A stretch of 46,652 nt of DNA from Acidobacteriota bacterium. Lineage in GTDB: Bacteria > Acidobacteriota > Blastocatellia > Pyrinomonadales > Pyrinomonadaceae. Below the pieces are notes generated by a model. The model did no database searches and was not told the DNA's origin. It saw nothing but the letters and a program-made list of their open reading frames with translations. The translations under genes were made by a program, and so were the position numbers. The stretch covers positions 1 to 46,652 of the forward strand of contig JAOAPX010000186.1 in the NCBI GenBank assembly GCA_025463125.1. The letters run 5' to 3'. Below, piece after piece: positions 32,176 to 40,057 of the stretch (the first letter of the stretch is position 1; every line of letters starts with the position of its first letter).

Positions 32176-32625
32176 ATGGCAGAAACACTTGGCACTTTAA
32201 GCGACAAACTTACTATCGTAAAATTAAAGCAATATCACACGGAGGACGGCGACCGTCTGCGCAGTCTCGAGCTTCAGGAAAAGCAGCTGCGCGATGAAAT
32301 GGACGAGTTTATCAAAGCGGCTATCGGCGGCGAAATACCGCACGAAAAGCTGACCTTTTCCGCTAATAAAGTTTATAAAAAAGACGGCAACGAAACGCGC
32401 CAAATAACGGGAAGCATCGGCGAGATATTTTCGCTTTTAGCCGAAACCAACTGCCGTCTCTGGCACGTGCAGGAAAAAGTTTACGAATTTGAAAGCGTGC
32501 CCGTCGAAGAAAAAGACGCCGTTGTAAAGGATTTGGCGATAATTAATCTCGAACGAAACAACTGTATCGACGAGCTCGATAAAACCTTTCTTTCAATCGT
32601 TAAATCACTCGAATCAGCCCGCTGA
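32176..32625 (+). CDS. DUF4254-like protein
   Basis: A 149-residue helical, soluble protein. GTLSDKLTIVKLKQYH at the start and LAETNCRLWHVQEKVY plus NLERNNCIDELDK near the end resemble DUF4254, a family often encoded among polysaccharide glycosyltransferases. Function is unknown. It follows the GT2 gene by 122 bp, and a tandem TATACT element abuts the start. Another short helical family is possible. Confidence 0.65.
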   Translation: MAETLGTLSDKLTIVKLKQYHTEDGDRLRSLELQEKQLRDEMDEFIKAAIGGEIPHEKLTFSANKVYKKDGNETRQITGSIGEIFSLLAETNCRLWHVQEKVYEFESVPVEEKDAVVKDLAIINLERNNCIDELDKTFLSIVKSLESAR

Positions 32626-32687
32626 TCAATTAAAGCAATTCTTTCGGTCTCAACAATTGAAGAAATAAATTGAAGAAATAAAATTAC

Positions 32688-32741
32688 CCGCCGAATCGTT
32701 TGAAACACAATCAAAGTTGTTTCAAACGATTCGGCGGGTGA
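32688..32741. terminator. Strong bidirectional terminator
   Basis: A 22-bp perfect stem pairs 32688-32709 with 32720-32741 around a 10-nt loop. The right flank is GATTTTATTTTT and the left flank is A-rich, so it can end transcripts from both the DUF4254-like and the E1 genes. Confidence 0.9.
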
Positions 32742-32775
32742 TTTTATTTTTAGAGCTGACTTTTTACAAAAAGAT

Positions 32776-35121
32776 TTAGTAATTCATCAGTTCCCGAGCC
32801 GCTTTTTCGACGTCGTCGATTTGCGGCAGGATGAAATCTTCGACCTGCGGCGCGTAAGCGACAAACGTATCGGTTGCGCCGATTCGTCTTACAGGCGCGT
32901 CGAGATACTCGAAAAGCTCGTCGCCGATGCGAGCCGCGATTTCCGCGCCGTAGCCGTATGAAATCGGGTCTTCGTGCGCGACGATAACGCGCGAAGTTTT
33001 CTTGACCGATTCGGCGACGCGTTCCCAGTCGTACGGAACGAGCGTGCGCAAATCAATCAGCTCGACGGAAATGCCTTGTTTTTCAAGTCGTTTCGCCGCT
33101 TCGAAGCTTCTCTGCACGAGCGCGCCGTAAGTGACGATCGTCACGTCTGTTCCTTCTTTGACGACTTTTGCTTTGCCGAACGGGATCAAAAATTCCGGCG
33201 AAGGGTATTGCGATTTGTTGTAAACCTGCCGATACAAATGTTTGTGTTCCAAAAATAAAACCGGATCGTCGCAGCGAATCGCCGTTCGAAGCAAACCGTT
33301 GGCGTCGAGCGCGTTCGAAGGATAAGCGATCATCAAGCCGGGCGTGTGCGCGAAAAGCGTCGTGCCCGACTGCGAGTGGTAAACCGCGCCGCCCTTTAAA
33401 TAACCGCCTACGGGCACGCGCATGACCATCGGGCATTTCGTGTCGCCGTCGCTTCTCCAACGCGTAACGGCGACTTCGTTGCGAATCTGATGAAAAGCCG
33501 GGAAAATGTAATCGAAAAACTGAATTTCGACGACCGGCTTTAATCCGCGAATCGCCAGACCGACCGCGCGACCGACGATATTCGCTTCGGCGAGCGGCGA
33601 ATTGAAAACGCGAGCCGAGCCGAATTTTCTCTGCAAATTCGCCGTCACTTTGAAAACGCCGCCTTTTCCTTTGACGCGTTCGAGATATTCTTCGCGCGAA
33701 ACGTCGGCGACGTCTTCGCCGAAAACGATGATTCGCTCGTCGCGCTCCATTTCCTCGTGCATACAGCGGTTAATCAGGTCAACCATCGTGCCCGCGTTGC
33801 CGGAAAGCTCGGCGCCTTCTTCGGTGTCGAAATCTTTTGAAGTCGGGTCAACGTCCGGCGAAAAAACATTCCTCAAAGCCGATTCAGGCGCGGGCTGCGG
33901 CGTCGCGATCGCGATGTCAGCCGCTTCGTTGATTTCCGCGTCGATCGTTTTACGAATTTTTTCCAGCTCTTCGGACGAAGCGATGCCTTCGGTCATCAAA
34001 AATTCGGCGAAAGTTTTGATCGGGTCTTTTTCCGCGTCGCTCTGGCGTTCTTCTTCCGGACGATAAAGTTTTTCGTCGTCTGAAAGCGAGTGCGAATACG
34101 GGCGGATAACTTTTCCGTGAACGAACGCCGGACCTTTTCTTTCGCGGCAATACTCGACGGCGCGTTTAAAGGTTTCGTAAGATTCGAGCGGATTCGTGCC
34201 GTCGCATTTTTGAATGTAAAGATTCGGGAAACCTTCGACGAGTTTGGAAATGTCGCCGCCCGCCGTTCCGACTTCGACCGGCGTTGAAATCGCGTAGCCG
34301 TTGTCTTCGACGACGAAAATTACCGGCAGTTTTAAGTTCGACGCCGTGTTTAAGGCTTCCCACCATTCGCCCTCGCTGGTCGTTCCGTCGCCGACCGACA
34401 TATAAACAACCTCGTCGCCTTTAAAGCCGACGATTTTATCCTGCAAATCTTTTACGAGTGAAGCGCGATACGAAGCTTCAGCCGCGCCGACGGCGTGCAG
34501 CGCCTGCGATCCCGTGCAGGAGCTTTGCGACGGAACATTCAAATCCTTGTGTCCCCAGTGCGAAGGCATCTGCCGACCGTGCGAATTCGGATCGACTTCC
34601 GCGCCGACCGCCGAGAAAAGCATTTCCTGCGGCGTCATTCCAATCTGCAGCAGCAGAGCGCGGTCGCGATAATACGGGAAAAACCAATCGTAGCCCGGCT
34701 TCATCGCCAGCCCGGCACCGACGAGCAGCGCTTCGTGCCCGGCTCCGGAAATCTGGAAAAATACTTTGTTTTGACCTTTTAACTGGATTTCCTTGTCGTC
34801 GACACGCCGCGAAGTGTACATCGTGCGGTAAATGCTGACGAGCGCTTCGGCGTCGAGACCGGCGTAATCTTTCGCTTTGGCGGCGATTGCCTTGTCGCTT
34901 TTTTTGACCGCTTTTTTCGGCTCTTTCAATTCGATTGATTTCGCGGTTTTCTGCACGGCGTCATGGTCAAGCAATCCGCCTTCGCCGATTGAGCCTTCGG
35001 GTTTGATCAGAATTTTAGCTTCGTCGTTCTTCGCCGCGTTTTTTACTTTTTTTGATGGTTCTTTTTTATTATTGCCGTTGTTTTTTACTGTTTTATCGGC
35101 TTTTTTGGTTGCTGTTGCCAT
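32776..35121 (-). CDS. Fused alpha/beta E1 of a 2-oxoacid dehydrogenase
   Basis: A 781-residue thiamine-pyrophosphate enzyme combining both E1 subunits. Residues 1-80 are Lys/Ala/Asn-rich and disordered. E1-alpha (about 85-420) has [22 protein letters not shown] and the TPP motif [15 protein letters not shown] (244-258). E1-beta (about 443-781) has [32 protein letters not shown] and [17 protein letters not shown]. It would decarboxylate pyruvate or branched-chain 2-oxoacids; E2 and E3 genes are not here. The frame extends to 35181, but AGGAA 8 nt before the ATG at 35121 and the hydrophobic upstream residues favour the shorter form. Confidence 0.93.
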   Translation of the reverse strand: MATATKKADKTVKNNGNNKKEPSKKVKNAAKNDEAKILIKPEGSIGEGGLLDHDAVQKTAKSIELKEPKKAVKKSDKAIAAKAKDYAGLDAEALVSIYRTMYTSRRVDDKEIQLKGQNKVFFQISGAGHEALLVGAGLAMKPGYDWFFPYYRDRALLLQIGMTPQEMLFSAVGAEVDPNSHGRQMPSHWGHKDLNVPSQSSCTGSQALHAVGAAEASYRASLVKDLQDKIVGFKGDEVVYMSVGDGTTSEGEWWEALNTASNLKLPVIFVVEDNGYAISTPVEVGTAGGDISKLVEGFPNLYIQKCDGTNPLESYETFKRAVEYCRERKGPAFVHGKVIRPYSHSLSDDEKLYRPEEERQSDAEKDPIKTFAEFLMTEGIASSEELEKIRKTIDAEINEAADIAIATPQPAPESALRNVFSPDVDPTSKDFDTEEGAELSGNAGTMVDLINRCMHEEMERDERIIVFGEDVADVSREEYLERVKGKGGVFKVTANLQRKFGSARVFNSPLAEANIVGRAVGLAIRGLKPVVEIQFFDYIFPAFHQIRNEVAVTRWRSDGDTKCPMVMRVPVGGYLKGGAVYHSQSGTTLFAHTPGLMIAYPSNALDANGLLRTAIRCDDPVLFLEHKHLYRQVYNKSQYPSPEFLIPFGKAKVVKEGTDVTIVTYGALVQRSFEAAKRLEKQGISVELIDLRTLVPYDWERVAESVKKTSRVIVAHEDPISYGYGAEIAARIGDELFEYLDAPVRRIGATDTFVAYAPQVEDFILPQIDDVEKAARELMNY

Positions 35122-35223
35122 TTGATAAATTCCTACTTTGATAACAAATTTTGATAAATGGATAAAGATATAAAATACCAAATATAACTTTAGCGGGCAA
35201 TTTGCGGCGATTTAAGAAAGCGA

Positions 35224-35541
35224 TTACTCGGAGAAATCCAAATCCAGCGTCATCCGGTAATCCTGCGCCATCGAAGGATGACCGTGCGCCGTCGAAACGT
35301 CGATGCCTTTTTCGTATGCGGCGCGCGCCTTTTCTCGCTCGCCGATTCTTTCAAAAGCTTTGGCAAGCATTCCGTAAGCCGCGCCTTCGTCATCGGCTTT
35401 GGCGAGATATGTTTCGAGCGTTTCGATCGTTTTTTGCCAGTCTTCGGCTTTTTGATATTCGTTTGCCAGACCGAACAAAACCATCGAATTATCCGGGTCT
35501 GACGCAAGCATTTGTTTGAAAACTTCGATTCTGTTTTGCAT
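35224..35541 (-). CDS. Small TPR protein
   Basis: A 105-residue protein of about two and a half tetratricopeptide repeats (NSMVLFGLANEYQKAEDWQK, then GAAYGMLAKAFERIGEREKA). It probably acts as an adaptor; the partner is unknown. The frame stays open to 35787, but the 82 extra residues are unconserved and include a duplicated CRVFAN. The ATG at 35539-35541 directly precedes the first repeat. It lies about 100 bp upstream of the E1 fusion and may share its transcript. Confidence 0.75.
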   Translation of the reverse strand: MQNRIEVFKQMLASDPDNSMVLFGLANEYQKAEDWQKTIETLETYLAKADDEGAAYGMLAKAFERIGEREKARAAYEKGIDVSTAHGHPSMAQDYRMTLDLDFSE

Positions 35542-35617
35542 AGATACGAAGATACCGAATTTTTCGCCAAAGTTGAATCGCGGAGAAAGGCAGCGGCGCA
35601 TTAATCGAAAAGAAAGA

Positions 35618-35653
35618 TTCGCAAAAACTCTACAATTCGCAAAAACTCTGCAA
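35618..35653. repeat. 18-bp tandem duplication
   Basis: Two copies of an 18-mer, TTCGCAAAAACTCTACAA (35618-35635) and TTCGCAAAAACTCTGCAA (35636-35653), differ by one base. They lie between the TPR and radical SAM genes. Confidence 0.8.
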
Positions 35654-35746
35654 AAAGAAGGGAAGTTTTCAAAAAACATATTCTTTTCGGTCGTTAATTT
35701 ACGCTCCCATCCGATGTTTCTCCGCGCTTTCGCGCTTTGAAAAACG

Positions 35747-36760
35747 CTAAAACAAACTTTGCTGAGTCCCTTCGATGTTTTCTTCAACCTTTTTTTCAGT
35801 TTTTCGCGTCATCTCGTGTTTCTTAAAACCCAGTTTTTTGAAATGCAAATCGAACATTTTCACGGCGATCTGCCAGTTTTCGGTTTTTCCCGCCATTCTC
35901 GATCCGAATTCGTTGGAGTTTAGTTTTCCGCCGCGCTCGCGTTTTATTTGATTTAAGATGCGGTCGGCTTTGGTCGGGATTCGTTCGCGTAGGCGCTCGA
36001 TGAAATATTCGCGCAGAGATTCGGTCGGAAGCCTGAGAAGCGTCATAAAAGCGCGCGTCGCGCCGTTTTCTCTGGCTTTTTCGAGCAGCGCCGGAATGTC
36101 CGATTCGCTGTAAGAGGGAATTACGGGCGCGAGCGCGATGCCGACTTCGATTCCGGCGTCAGATAGAGTTTTCATCGCCCTGAAACGCGCTTCGGGCACG
36201 GGAACATAAGGCTCAAACGGCTTTGATTTTTCGACGGTCAAAAACGGGATCGAAAAATAAACCGTCGCGTTCATTTTCGATAAAACGTCCGCGTCGCGCG
36301 TGACGAGCGGCGATTTTGTGACGATGCCGACCGGAATGCGAAAATCGCGGCAAATTTCCAGGCATTTTCTGGTTAATTCATAGGTCGCTTCAAGCGGCAG
36401 ATACGGATCGGTCGTAAACGAAAAATTCAAACTGTCGATTTTGCGCCGCGCCGATTTCAGCTCGTTTCTGAGCAGTTCGGGCGCGTTTATCTTTACAACA
36501 ATTTTCGTCTCAAAATCGGTTCCGGCGCCGTAGCCTAAAAATTCGTGATAAGGTCGGGCGAAACAATACGTGCAGGCGTGTATGCAGCCGCGGTAACAAT
36601 TGACCGAAAACTCGAAACCGACATCCGGCGAATTGTTTTTCGTGATAATTTTTTTTGTCGCCGTTTCTTCAAATATTTCCAGCTTCGCGCCGGGCGGCTC
36701 GCCGACGTATTCGGCTGAATATTTCAGATAAGGGTTTTGCGGATTCTTGACGTGTCGCAC
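35747..36760 (-). CDS. Radical SAM protein of the PA0069/SplB-like type
   Basis: A 337-residue radical SAM protein. The 4Fe-4S motif is CxxxCxxC (C59, C63, C66 in CIHACTYCFA); a further cysteine C55 precedes it. FSFTTDPYLPLEATYELTR and GIALAPVIPSYSESDIPALL are characteristic of the group related to spore photoproduct lyase, whose substrate is mostly unknown. DNA repair is a possibility, not evidence. The start is a GTG; a stop in the same frame lies 18 nt upstream. An inverted repeat, CAGATGAA/TTCATCTG, overlaps the start region. Confidence 0.82.
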   Translation of the reverse strand: MRHVKNPQNPYLKYSAEYVGEPPGAKLEIFEETATKKIITKNNSPDVGFEFSVNCYRGCIHACTYCFARPYHEFLGYGAGTDFETKIVVKINAPELLRNELKSARRKIDSLNFSFTTDPYLPLEATYELTRKCLEICRDFRIPVGIVTKSPLVTRDADVLSKMNATVYFSIPFLTVEKSKPFEPYVPVPEARFRAMKTLSDAGIEVGIALAPVIPSYSESDIPALLEKARENGATRAFMTLLRLPTESLREYFIERLRERIPTKADRILNQIKRERGGKLNSNEFGSRMAGKTENWQIAVKMFDLHFKKLGFKKHEMTRKTEKKVEENIEGTQQSLF

Positions 36761-36782
36761 AGATGAAACGATAGTTCATCTG
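36760..36782. promoter_or_regulatory. 8-bp dyad overlapping the radical SAM start
   Basis: CAGATGAA (36760-36767) and TTCATCTG (36775-36782) form an 8-bp dyad with a 7-nt centre. The left arm shares its first base with the GTG start codon. It could be an operator or an RNA hairpin limiting translation. Confidence 0.35.
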
Positions 36783-36787
36783 AATTA

Positions 36788-37345
36788 TTATTGCAAGAGA
36801 TTGGCTTTCTCTCCCAGTTTTCTCGTTGCCAGCTGCCTGATTTGATTTATTTGTTCTTCCGTAAAACATCTTTTAGGGAAAAACTGCGCGAATTGTTTTG
36901 TTGTGAAAAAGAAAAAATCGTCTTCGGTTTCCGTAGCTTCAATAATTGCCTGCCAGTTGGTTTGACCGCTGCCGAATTGATTTGCCGCGTAAAATCCTTT
37001 TTCATCGAAAGATATAAATTGGATTTCACTTAAAACCGGCGAGCTTTTAAATTGGCTTTCAATCTGGCGCTTTAATAAGAAATTCGGAGAATACTTTCTG
37101 GCGAGCCACCAAAATCCCATCAACAAAGTCGGGACGATGAAAACTACGCTTTTTTCGGGCTGCATCAAATTTGCAGTGAATTTAACCGGATCTAAAACGT
37201 AAACATAAAGCAGCATACAAACGGTCACCAAAACCGGCGCGAAAATCGAATATTTGTATAAAAATCGCCGGCTTTGAATATATTTTATGTTACGAACGAA
37301 ATCGTCGGGCGTGTACGAGATTTTTGCTTCAATTTGATTAATCAT
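36788..37345 (-). CDS. YcxB-like membrane protein
   Basis: A 185-residue protein with two membrane helices (about residues 30-51 and 67-83) followed by a cytoplasmic YcxB-like domain (FISFDEKGFYAANQFGSGQT, then NWQAIIEATETEDDFFFF, then PKRCFTEEQINQIRQL). Family function is unknown. Its stop lies 28 bp before the radical SAM start and both run leftward, so they may be co-transcribed. Confidence 0.72.
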   Translation of the reverse strand: MINQIEAKISYTPDDFVRNIKYIQSRRFLYKYSIFAPVLVTVCMLLYVYVLDPVKFTANLMQPEKSVVFIVPTLLMGFWWLARKYSPNFLLKRQIESQFKSSPVLSEIQFISFDEKGFYAANQFGSGQTNWQAIIEATETEDDFFFFTTKQFAQFFPKRCFTEEQINQIRQLATRKLGEKANLLQ

Positions 37346-37381
37346 AAAAATAGGGCGCGAAAGAAATCGCGCCCTATTTTT
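37346..37381 (-). terminator. Terminator of the acyl-CoA dehydrogenase gene
   Basis: A 15-bp stem pairs 37346-37360 with 37367-37381 around a 6-nt loop. The stem includes GGGCGCGA and A/T ends. It lies between the dehydrogenase stop (37384) and the YcxB-like start codon (37345), so it separates two leftward genes. Confidence 0.8.
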
Positions 37382-37383
37382 AA

Positions 37384-38565
37384 TTATTTTCCGCTTGAAA
37401 TCAATTTTGCAATCGTTTGCAGCTGCATATTCGACGTTCCTTCGTAAATCGAGCCGATTTTCGAATCGCGCCAGAATTTTTCGACCGGGTAGTCTTTGAC
37501 GTATCCGTAGCCGCCGAAAAGTTCGATCGCTTTTGACGAAACTTTTTCCGCCACGCGCGACGAATAAAGTTTTGCCATTGCGGCTTCTTTCAGAAAGGGT
37601 TTTCCCGCGTCTTTCAGCCGAGCCGCGTTGTAAACTAAAAGACGCGCCGCTTCGATGTCGAGAGCCATTTCCGCGAGCTGGAACTGTACGCCCTGAAAAT
37701 TGTTGATTGATTGACCGAATTGCTCGCGTTCGGAAGTGTACGCGAGCGCGGCTTCGAAAGCGCCCTGCGCGATGCCGACCATTTGCGCTCCGATGCCGAT
37801 TCGTCCTTCGTTCAGGGTTTCGATCGAAACCTTGTAGCCTTTGCCGACTTCGCCGAGAACGTTTTCCTTCGGAACTTTGCAGTTTTCCAGGATTAATTCG
37901 GTCGTGCTCGAAGCGCGAATGCCGAGCTTGTCTTCTTTTTTGCCGACCGAAAAGCCTTCGAAGCCTTTTTCGACGATAAAAGCCGTGATGCCTTTATAAC
38001 CGGCGCTCGCGTCGATAGTCGCGAAAAGAATGAAGATTTCGGCTTCGTTACCGTTTGTGATCCAGAGCTTCTGACCGTTTAATTCCCAGTAATCGCCTTT
38101 ATCGGCGGCTTTTGTTTTCAGCGCGAAAGCGTCCGAACCGGAGCTTGCCTCGGAAAGCGCGTAAGCGCCGACTTTGCCTTCGGCGAGCTGCGGCATATAT
38201 TTTTTCTTTTGCTCGTCGTTTGCCCAGCGCATAAAAGCGTTTGTCACAAGCGTGTTGTGAACGTCAACGAACACCGACACGGAAGCGTCAACTCGCGCCA
38301 GTTCTTCGATCGCTAAAATCGCGTTGAAAATAGTCGAGCCCGCGCCGCCGAATTCTTCGGGCGATTCGATCGCCATCAAGCCGAGCTCGAAGCATTGTTT
38401 GATTAAATTCGCGTCGAGTTTTCCGGCGTGTTCCATCTGCTCGACGAGCGGGCGCACTTCGCCTTCGGCAAATTCGCGCACAGACGCGCGAAAAAGTTCT
38501 TCTTCTTCGGTTAAGGTCGTTAAAGCTGTTGGTAAATAATCTTTTTCTAAAGCTGTCGCACTCAT
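37384..38565 (-). CDS. Acyl-CoA dehydrogenase
   Basis: A 393-residue FAD enzyme that oxidises acyl-CoA to 2-enoyl-CoA. YALSEASSGSDAFALKTKA and WITNGNEAEIFILFA form the flavin and substrate site. The C-terminal YGYVKDYPVEKFWRDSKIG then IYEGTSNMQ contains the catalytic Glu of short-chain enzymes. Length and motifs match butyryl-/isovaleryl-type dehydrogenases. AAGGAAA lies 9 nt before the ATG. No other beta-oxidation gene is adjacent. Confidence 0.93.
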   Translation of the reverse strand: MSATALEKDYLPTALTTLTEEEELFRASVREFAEGEVRPLVEQMEHAGKLDANLIKQCFELGLMAIESPEEFGGAGSTIFNAILAIEELARVDASVSVFVDVHNTLVTNAFMRWANDEQKKKYMPQLAEGKVGAYALSEASSGSDAFALKTKAADKGDYWELNGQKLWITNGNEAEIFILFATIDASAGYKGITAFIVEKGFEGFSVGKKEDKLGIRASSTTELILENCKVPKENVLGEVGKGYKVSIETLNEGRIGIGAQMVGIAQGAFEAALAYTSEREQFGQSINNFQGVQFQLAEMALDIEAARLLVYNAARLKDAGKPFLKEAAMAKLYSSRVAEKVSSKAIELFGGYGYVKDYPVEKFWRDSKIGSIYEGTSNMQLQTIAKLISSGK

Positions 38566-38765
38566 AATATTTTTCCTTATAACATTATAATTTATTGTGA
38601 AGCATTTATTGTAATTTTAAGCCCGCTTCGTTTGCAAATCCGCCAGCCTCCGGCGCGCCTTCAAAACCGCAAATAACAGAGACTTTGCAAATCGCGAAGT
38701 TTGCTGATTTCCGCGCAAAAGGCTAGCATCTATATAAAAAACGCATCGGCGATAAGGCAAAATCA
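38566..38765. other. Divergent gap with a repeated palindromic element
   Basis: It holds CTTTGCAAATCGCGAAGTTTG (as CTTTGCAAATCG then CGAAGTTTG) at 38683-38703, nearly identical to the element at 10717-10739, and two other TTTGCAAATC-like words. No gene is seen. Confidence 0.4.
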
Positions 38766-39845
38766 GTGAGTTCCGAAACAAAAGTTCAAATTCCCAAACC
38801 GCAGTCTTCAAAGATACATCCGAAAAATATCAAACGCTTGAAAATTTTCGGTATTACGCTGACGCTGCTCGGGATCGGCTTGTTCGGTTATTTTATTTAT
38901 TCGGTCGGCGTGACGGAAATTCTCGACGGCATCGCCAGGATCGGTTTCGACGGTTTCGCCGTGATTATACTGCTTTATTTCGTTCGCATACTGATTCGCG
39001 CGACTGCCTGGAAACTTTCTGTCTACGAGCCTTACAAGCTCGGTCTGCGCGATACGGTTCCCGCCGTAATCATCGGCGAAGCGATGAGCAGTATGATTCC
39101 GCTCGGCATTTTGATAAGCGGAACTTCGAAAGCCGTCGCCGTTAGAAATCGAGTGCCGCTCGTGGTCGGTTTGTCTTCGATCGCGACGGAAAATCTTTTT
39201 TACAGTCTCGGCACGTCTTTGTTTATCATTTTCGGCGCCATTTCTCTTTTGCGCACTTTCGAGCTCGCCGAAGGCTGGGTTATCACGATCGACGTTTTGA
39301 TCGGCGTCATTTTTTGTTTCCTTTTGTTCTGTATTTTAATGATTGTTCGCCAGTGGCATTTCGCCAGCGGGTTTTGCGAATGGCTTTACAACAGAAAGAT
39401 CGGCAGAAATATTCTCGAAGACGGGCGTCTTCACGTCAGGCTTTTCGAAAATTTTATATACGGGTTTTACCGCCGCTACCCGAAAAGATTTCTGCCGATC
39501 TTTCTTTTGCAAATCGTTTTTCACCTGCTCGGCGTTTTCGAAGCCTGGTTTATTTTGAGTAAAATCAGCGATCTCGTGCCCGCCGTTTTCACGGCTTTTC
39601 TGCTCGAATCGATCAGCCGCTTGATAACCGTCGTTTTCAAACTCGTTCCTTTCGTCATCGGGGTCGACGAAGCCGGAGCGCAATTTATCACCGACACTCT
39701 GGCAATCGGTGCCGGAATCGGCGTGACGCTGGCGATTATTAGAAAAGGAAGAATACTATTCTGGACGGCAGTCGGCTTGATTTTTATCGTTAAGCGCGGG
39801 CTTTCGTTTAAGGAAATTACGGACGCGGGAAAGAGCGATGACTAA
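38766..39845 (+). CDS. Flippase-like membrane protein (UPF0104/LPG synthase TM type)
   Basis: A 359-residue membrane protein with about eight helices. The start is a GTG with AAGG 9 nt upstream. YFVRILIRATAWKLSV, GEAMSSMIPLGILISGTSKA, and the C-terminal FKLVPFVIGVDEAGAQF resemble the lysylphosphatidylglycerol synthase transmembrane domain and HpnL-like proteins, which move lipids or hopanoid precursors. No synthase domain is attached. The substrate is unknown. Confidence 0.78.
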   Translation: MSSETKVQIPKPQSSKIHPKNIKRLKIFGITLTLLGIGLFGYFIYSVGVTEILDGIARIGFDGFAVIILLYFVRILIRATAWKLSVYEPYKLGLRDTVPAVIIGEAMSSMIPLGILISGTSKAVAVRNRVPLVVGLSSIATENLFYSLGTSLFIIFGAISLLRTFELAEGWVITIDVLIGVIFCFLLFCILMIVRQWHFASGFCEWLYNRKIGRNILEDGRLHVRLFENFIYGFYRRYPKRFLPIFLLQIVFHLLGVFEAWFILSKISDLVPAVFTAFLLESISRLITVVFKLVPFVIGVDEAGAQFITDTLAIGAGIGVTLAIIRKGRILFWTAVGLIFIVKRGLSFKEITDAGKSDD

Positions 39846-39870
39846 AGAGAGAAAGCACCGGCTAAAGAGA

Positions 39871-40019
39871 AAATAGGACGCGGAGAGCCGCGGATTTGTT
39901 GGGTTTTACGGATAAAAATCGACGTTTAAGAACAATTGATTCAATAACAAAAACCTTTTTGTTTATTTTATTCTTGTCCGCGCCAGTCAGCTAAATCCGC
40001 TCCTCTCCGCATTCTATTT
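39871..40019. terminator. Imperfect inverted repeat between converging genes
   Basis: The left arm 39871-39897 (containing GACGCGGAGAGCCGCGGATT) and the right arm 39993-40019 are near reverse complements (five mismatches in 27). Between them is an A/T hairpin AACAAAAACCTTTTTGTT. It belongs to the dispersed CGCGGATT family and may double as a bidirectional terminator. Confidence 0.5.
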
Positions 40020-40057
40020 CTTATTTACTTTCCTTATTTACAAAGCTTCTTATTTTT

